Assembly (NCBI RefSeq): GCF_012985205.1
Contig: NZ_JABEKS010000001.1
Location: 1,426,001-1,490,000 of the forward strand
DNA length: 64,000 nucleotides
Source of the DNA: Planctomonas sp. JC2975
GTDB taxonomy: Bacteria; Actinomycetota; Actinomycetes; Actinomycetales; Microbacteriaceae
Direction of reading: 5' to 3'
Shown here: positions 59,801-64,000 of the stretch, piece after piece
Layout: every line of letters starts with the position of its first letter
Numbering within the stretch: position 1 is the first letter of the stretch
Notes under the pieces: generated by a model
The model's input: the letters and a program-made list of their open reading frames with translations, nothing else
The model's database searches: none
What the model was told of the DNA's origin: nothing
Made by a program: the position numbers and the translations under genes

Positions 59801-60747
59801 ATGAGATGGGCGGTGGGCGGGTTCGAGTCGCCAGGGCGCAGATCGGCACACGGGCGTTCCTCGGCAACTCCGGCATGGCCGGTCCGGGTCATCGCGTGCC
59901 CCGTGACGGGCTGGTTGCCGTGCTGTCCGCCGCCCCGGAGTCCGCGAAGCCTGGCTCTTCGTGGCTGGGATCTCCGCCGGTTCGGCTACGCCGGGCATCT
60001 GCCATCGGTGAGGATGACCGCACGTACCATCCGTCTGCGGGACTTCGAGTCGCACGTGCACTGTGGGAGTTGTGTCGGATCGTTCCCGTCTTCGTGACCA
60101 CTGCGATCGGGCTGGGCGTGCTGTACGCACTGGCCGCTCTCGACCAGGCGTGGGGCACTCTCCTCGCTGCGCTCCTCAGCGGCCTCGTGCTTCTTGCCGC
60201 CGGCGCCGTTGCGGCCCTTTTGAGCACCGGTGCGAAGTGGGCCCTCGTGCAGCGGATCAGGACGGGCGAGCATCCGCTCTGGTCGTCGTTCGTGTGGCGC
60301 AGCGAGGTTTCCGACACGTTCACGGAAATCGTGGCCGCGCCGTGGTTCGCGCAATCCGCTGCCGGAACCCCGGCACTGGTGTGGTGGCTGAGATCCCTCG
60401 GCTCGCACATCGGGAGAGGGGTCTGGTGCGACTCGTACTGGCTGCCCGAGGCCGACCTCGTCACGTTGGGCGACGCATCCACTGTCAACCGGGGATGCGT
60501 GGTGCAGACCCACCTGTTCCATGATCGAATCATGAGCATGGATACGGTCACGTTGGCTGACGGCGCGACCCTCGGCCCGCATAGTGTCATCCTTCCCGCT
60601 GCCCGCATCGGCGAACACGCCACCGTTGGCCCTGCTTCGCTCGTCATGCGCGGTGAGGCCGTCCCCGATCGCAGTCGCTGGAGCGGCAACCCGATCGGTC
60701 CCTGGCGCGAGGTCTCGTTCGCTGACTATCACGCCACTTCGCGATGA
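56804..60747 (+). CDS. Pls/PosA-type single-module peptide synthetase (epsilon-poly-lysine synthetase-like), one frameshift
   Basis: Read with one base added near 57311, this is about 1314 residues, near the 1319 I recall for Streptomyces Pls. Order: an adenylation domain with TSGSTGTPKGVAV, FDASCEEMW, NTYGPTEAT, YRSGDLV and TRTSGKVDKAALPW; a carrier domain with DNFFDLGGGSLSA, the phosphopantetheine Ser codon at 58453; then six or so membrane helices interleaved with three left-handed beta-helix segments, each starting x-IGR-x-V (about 58990, 59700, 60410). There is no condensation or thioesterase domain. This architecture makes homopolymers by repeated isopeptide bonds. FDASCEEM gives Asp-Ala-Glu at the first three substrate positions, as in lysine-type domains. 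The break at 57310-57312 reads ATCATCTCACTTCG; one T more restores IIFTSGSTG. Confidence 0.85.
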
Positions 60748-62096
60748 CCGCCGCGCAATCGGTGGGTGCCCACACCGCTGGAGACCCCTATCTGCCACGC
60801 TCGGGCAACGGCGGCTACCGTGTCGAGCATTACGACCTGGATTTGCGATACCGGGTGTCCACGAATCGACTCGACGCCAAGGCGATCATCACCGCCGTCG
60901 CCACGCAGGAACTCTCCTCGTTCAGCCTCGACCTGCACGGTTTGAGGGCCGGCAAGGTTTCGGTTGATGCAGCCAAGCGGACCCGGTTTCGGCAAACGAC
61001 CGGAAAGCTCATCGTCACACCGGAACGCCCGATTACGGCCGGCTCGGCTTTCACGGTCCTCATCGACTACGCGGGCTCCCCTCGACCGCGCCGGAGCCGG
61101 TGGGGCGCGGTGGGTTGGGAGGAGCTGACGGATGGTGTCATCGTCGCGTCGCAGCCTTCAGGAGCGCCCACCTGGTTCCCTTGCAACGACCACCCATCGG
61201 ACAAGGCGGCCTACCGCATCCGCGTCTCGGCCGAACAGGCGTACACCGTCGTCGCCACCGGCGAGCTCGTCTCGCGAACCGTAGCGTCTGGACGCATGAC
61301 CTGGACGTACGAATGCCCGGAGCCGACGGCCACCTACCTCGCGACGGTTCAGATCGGCCGTTACCTCTCACGTGAAATCGGCGACGAAGGCACCCGGATC
61401 GAGGTCGACTACCCGGTTTCGCTCGAGTCACGAGTCACCTCAGACGTGCGAGTGGTGCCGCGAATGCTCGGGTACTTCTCGACCATCTTCGGCCCCTACC
61501 CGTTCCCGTCGTATCGCATGATCGTGACGCAGGACGAACTGGAGATCCCGCTCGAGGCGCAAGGAGCCGCCATCTTCGGGGCCAATCACATGGACGGCGA
61601 GTCCGGCTCGGTACGTCTGGTCGCACACGAACTCGCGCATCAATGGTTCGGCAACAGCGTTGGATTGGCTTCGTGGCAGCACATCTGGCTCAACGAGGGC
61701 TTCGCGTGCTATGCGGAGTGGCTCTGGTCAGAACACGACGGACGGGATTCTGCAGACGTCCTCGCCCATCGATTCCACGCCGCCCTTCTGATGCAGCCTC
61801 GAGACCTGGTGCTTTCCGATCCCGGCCCCGACGACCTCTTCGACGACCGCGTCTACAAACGGGGTGCGTTGACCCTTCACGCGCTCCGAGTGCTGCTCGG
61901 CGATGCACCGTTCTTCGAACTCATCCGCACCTGGACGGATCGCCACCGCTTCGGCCTCGTGACGACCCAGGACTTTCAGACTCTCGCAGGCGAGACCACC
62001 GGGCGCGACCTGGATGCCTTCTTCCGATCGTGGCTCGATTCGAAGGCGCTACCCCCGCTTATGCACGCGCTTCCGGCACCTCCCGAGCAACGCTGA
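60744..62096 (+). CDS. M1 family zinc metallopeptidase, candidate polymer-degrading/immunity enzyme
   Basis: A 450-residue protein. The zinc motif VAHELAHQWFGN (His295, Glu296, His299) is followed 18 residues later by Glu318 in WLNEGFACYAEW, giving HExxH-x18-E. The N-terminal beta domain starts near YRVEHYDLDLRYRVSTNRL. At the position of the exopeptidase GAMEN motif it reads LEAQGAAIFGANHM, so classical aminopeptidase substrate binding is altered. It lacks the C-terminal HEAT-like domain of full-size M1 enzymes. ATGA overlap with the synthetase stop, so the two are made together. In Streptomyces a zinc peptidase with HExxH-x18-E (Pld type) cleaves epsilon-poly-lysine; the same role here is inference. 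Confidence 0.85.
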   Translation: MTAAQSVGAHTAGDPYLPRSGNGGYRVEHYDLDLRYRVSTNRLDAKAIITAVATQELSSFSLDLHGLRAGKVSVDAAKRTRFRQTTGKLIVTPERPITAGSAFTVLIDYAGSPRPRRSRWGAVGWEELTDGVIVASQPSGAPTWFPCNDHPSDKAAYRIRVSAEQAYTVVATGELVSRTVASGRMTWTYECPEPTATYLATVQIGRYLSREIGDEGTRIEVDYPVSLESRVTSDVRVVPRMLGYFSTIFGPYPFPSYRMIVTQDELEIPLEAQGAAIFGANHMDGESGSVRLVAHELAHQWFGNSVGLASWQHIWLNEGFACYAEWLWSEHDGRDSADVLAHRFHAALLMQPRDLVLSDPGPDDLFDDRVYKRGALTLHALRVLLGDAPFFELIRTWTDRHRFGLVTTQDFQTLAGETTGRDLDAFFRSWLDSKALPPLMHALPAPPEQR

Positions 62097-62658
62097 CGGC
62101 CAGGTCAGCACCCAAAGACACGTCCGTCACCTCGAAACGACGCGGCGCGCCGGGCACCATTCCGACCAACGCACCCGTTGTGGTTCGGGTAAAGGACACA
62201 GCACCCGGATCGACTCTGAGCCCTCGCCCGTCAGCCTTGAGCACCGCCTCCACCCGAGTCCAGCCCTGGAGCACGTCGTCGCCGCGCAGGAGGTCACGAA
62301 CTGCCTCCAGACGAGCTTCTGAAGTGCTTCTCGATTCGGCATCGATACCAACCGCACTCCCCGGCAGAACCGCCATCAGGATGGATGCTCCGGCATACGA
62401 GACGGACACGCCCACGGATACAGCTCGTTCGGGTCCGACCACCATCGGTCGACCGTGTGTGTGCTCACCGCAATCCGGGCACCTCGACTCCACGCGCACG
62501 GCGTCAGCATTCACCTGTGCGATGTGACCAACCAGCTCTGCGAGTGCAGCACGGCCGGCACCGCGGCACCGCGCCCGGAAGCCGCTCAAGGTCTCAGATG
62601 AACGTCTTGGCACTATATCCAGTCGCCGAACGACGGAATCGCCGACCCGCAGATCCAT
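62059..62658 (-). CDS. 4'-phosphopantetheinyl transferase, Sfp type
   Basis: A 199-residue protein. SVSYAGASILMAVLPGSAVGIDAE holds the Sfp motif GIDxE with the magnesium-binding Asp and Glu, and GWTRVEAVLKADGRGLRVDP is the W-x-x-x-EAxxKxxGxGL motif. CPDCGEHTHGRPMV is a typical actinobacterial segment before the substrate-binding His/Gly. It is convergent with the M1 gene (38-bp overlap). Its place beside a synthetase that needs a modified carrier Ser suggests that it activates that carrier. The start is ATG at 62658. Confidence 0.85.
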   Translation of the reverse strand: MDLRVGDSVVRRLDIVPRRSSETLSGFRARCRGAGRAALAELVGHIAQVNADAVRVESRCPDCGEHTHGRPMVVGPERAVSVGVSVSYAGASILMAVLPGSAVGIDAESRSTSEARLEAVRDLLRGDDVLQGWTRVEAVLKADGRGLRVDPGAVSFTRTTTGALVGMVPGAPRRFEVTDVSLGADLAVSVAREVPEARA

Positions 62659-62764
62659 CCAGCCAGTGTCGCATCGCGACTCGGTCGGGATGTGGTGAGG
62701 AGGCACGCTCGCTGAGCAAGTCCCATGTTCCCCGCAGCCCGACGGCGGGTGCGACAATGTGCCC

Positions 62765-62980
62765 ATGTCGAAGGGCAAACCCGAGAAGCGCTCGGAAGTC
62801 GAAGAGGTCGAAGAGGTCGCCAAACGCCTCACGGCCAAGCATCCAGAGCTGAAGGCCAAGGATGTACGCGAGGTTGTGCAACGCGAATACGAGAAGCTCC
62901 AGGAAGCGCGACTCCGCGACTTCATTCCCGTTCTCGTCGAGCACGCCGCGAAGCAGGAACTCAAAACGCGCAAGAAGTAG
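62765..62980 (+). CDS. Small three-helix-bundle protein
   Basis: A 71-residue, highly charged protein. The middle EVEEVAKRLTAKHPELKAKDVREVV and the end YEKLQEARLRDFIPVLVEHAAKQEL match the small three-helix dimerisation domain found widely in Actinobacteria, with the typical VRDF-x-PVLVE close. Lysine-rich at both ends. ATG at 62765 is preferred. The function is unknown; it is not obviously part of the synthetase operon, being on the other side of the PPTase gene. Confidence 0.75.
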   Translation: MSKGKPEKRSEVEEVEEVAKRLTAKHPELKAKDVREVVQREYEKLQEARLRDFIPVLVEHAAKQELKTRKK

Positions 62981-63142
62981 GCACGATCGGCTCGCCGTTC
63001 ACCACGCGGAAGCTTCAGCGACTTGATCAGCAACCGCCTCGTTGACCGGACTGTAGACAACAACGTGCCAACAGGCGCGCTGCTTGCGAAGAACGCGGAG
63101 TGACGACACCCGAAACTCGTGTCGATGGAGAGGCGGACACCG

Positions 63143-63985
63143 ATGTCTGACAGCGGACACCTGGAAGCGAACCGTGCGAACTGGGATGAGCGCGTCGCGG
63201 GCCACCTGGTCGGTTATGACACGGACGGCTTCGTGGCGGATGCCGCGCGCATCTCGACAGTCGTCCGTGACGATCTCGCGCTGATGGCCGGCCATCTCCC
63301 GAACGGATCGGTACGTGGGCTGTCGTTGGCGCATCTGCAGTGCCACATCGGCACCGACACGCTCAGTTTTGCGCGGCTGGGGGCCCGGGTGACCGGCGTC
63401 GATTTCTCCGGCGCAGCGATCGCAGCCGCACGTTCACTGACCGAGCGTGCCGGCCTTGATGCGTCATTCGTCCAATCGACCGTCGAGGAAGCACCGAGCG
63501 CGGTGCGCGAGCAGTTCGACGTCGTGTACACGAGCATCGGCGTGCTGGGCTGGCTGCCCGACCTCGGTGCGTGGGCACGGAGCATCCGTCGCCTCCTCAA
63601 GCCCGGCGGATTGTTCTACGTGCGCGACGGGCACCCGATGCTGTGGACGATGGATGACGAAACGGACGACGACCTCGTCGTCCGTTATCCGTATTTCGCG
63701 ACGGGAGAGCCACTGCGCGTTGACGAGGCGACCAGCTATATCGGATCAGCGGTCTTGTCGAACACGGTGACGTACGAATGGCCGCACTCTCTATCGGAGA
63801 TCCTCGGCGCCCTGCTGAACGAAGGCCTGCTGATCGAAGCGTACGGCGAGCAAGACACCCTCCCTTGGAAGGCTCTGCCCTTCATGATCGAGACCGACCC
63901 GGGTGGGCCTCAGGACGGCAATTGGGTTCTCCCCAGGGGTCGCGAACGCATGCCGATGACGTTCTCCATCGCCGCACGCGGCTAG
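63143..63985 (+). CDS. Class I SAM-dependent methyltransferase
   Basis: A 280-residue protein. SLAHLQCHIGTDTLSFARLGARVTGVDFSGAAIAAARSL is motif I with the acidic end of strand 2 (Asp in GVDFS), FDVVYTSIGVLGWLPDLGAWARSIRRLLKPGGLFYVRDGHP spans motifs II and III, and the C-terminus has NTVTYEWPHSLSEILGALLNEGL. This is a common family of unknown substrate. ATG at 63143 is chosen because GGAGAGG lies upstream; an earlier ATG at 63119 is possible. Confidence 0.88.
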   Translation: MSDSGHLEANRANWDERVAGHLVGYDTDGFVADAARISTVVRDDLALMAGHLPNGSVRGLSLAHLQCHIGTDTLSFARLGARVTGVDFSGAAIAAARSLTERAGLDASFVQSTVEEAPSAVREQFDVVYTSIGVLGWLPDLGAWARSIRRLLKPGGLFYVRDGHPMLWTMDDETDDDLVVRYPYFATGEPLRVDEATSYIGSAVLSNTVTYEWPHSLSEILGALLNEGLLIEAYGEQDTLPWKALPFMIETDPGGPQDGNWVLPRGRERMPMTFSIAARG

Positions 63986-64000
63986 GAAAGAACCACGCAG

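Noticed and set aside
57301-60747. The second frame of the synthetase as a separate gene starting at 57301
   Set aside because: It would begin inside the adenylation A3 motif with no ribosome-binding site; the upstream frame supplies the missing N-terminal 170 residues of the same domain.

Overview
The window reads as chromosomal DNA of a high-GC actinobacterium, most likely a member of the Microbacteriaceae. The reasons are strong G/C third-position bias, many four-base ATGA or GTGA stop/start overlaps, a SigK/RskA/DipZ/fasciclin module, GntR, MarR, ROK and PknB families, and a tRNA gene with an encoded CCA. The family assignment is inference; no rRNA or marker gene is present.

Layout. 1-9.2 kb is a mixed housekeeping/accessory stretch: a partial arginase-like gene, an ArsR-SRPBCC pair, a doubly frameshifted M24 peptidase, a 22-bp tandem repeat, a DMT transporter, a MarR regulator divergent from a dinucleotide-binding reductase with two near-identical palindromic operators between them, a GT87-like membrane mannosyltransferase, a nitronate monooxygenase, and a truncated hemoglobin overlapping a regulator with three spaced cysteines. 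9.5-19.1 kb is a myo-inositol catabolic locus: a GntR/UTRA regulator and, on the minus strand, iolC, an aldolase-like barrel gene, iolA/mmsA, iolB, iolD, iolG and iolE. 19.1-31.8 kb is a glycan-use locus. On the minus strand it has an ABC importer (binding lipoprotein and two permeases), a SIS-domain protein, an unassigned 602-residue protein resembling polysaccharide lyases in general shape, and a Gfo/Idh oxidoreductase. Divergently it has a GH38 alpha-mannosidase, a ROK regulator and a BadF-type sugar kinase.

31.8-40.5 kb holds an isochorismatase-fold hydrolase with a MarR regulator, a 2-hydroxyacid dehydrogenase, an XRE regulator, an SDR, a PknB-like kinase, an HtrA-like protease, a GH42 beta-galactosidase and tRNA-Arg(CCT). 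40.9-45.8 kb is a compact SigK regulon: sigK-rskA, dipZ, a fasciclin lipoprotein, and a DUF4383 gene with a Met/His-rich membrane protein gene. Three promoters there share the same two boxes with the same spacing. 46-52.5 kb is a decayed accessory stretch with fragments of DUF1772, TolB-like, SDR and IS30 transposase genes among intact acyltransferase/SGNH, aldo-keto reductase and PhzF-like genes.

52.7-56.4 kb encodes a two-component system plus an ABC exporter. 56.8-62.7 kb is the most interesting part: a Pls/PosA-type single-module peptide synthetase (adenylation, carrier protein, then a membrane domain with three left-handed beta-helix segments) of about 1314 residues, translationally coupled to an M1-type zinc metallopeptidase and convergent with a Sfp-type phosphopantetheinyl transferase. 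This has the organisation expected for an epsilon-poly-lysine-like homopolymer synthetase with its degrading enzyme and activating enzyme. The synthetase frame is interrupted by one apparent missing base near 57311. A small three-helix protein and a methyltransferase close the window.
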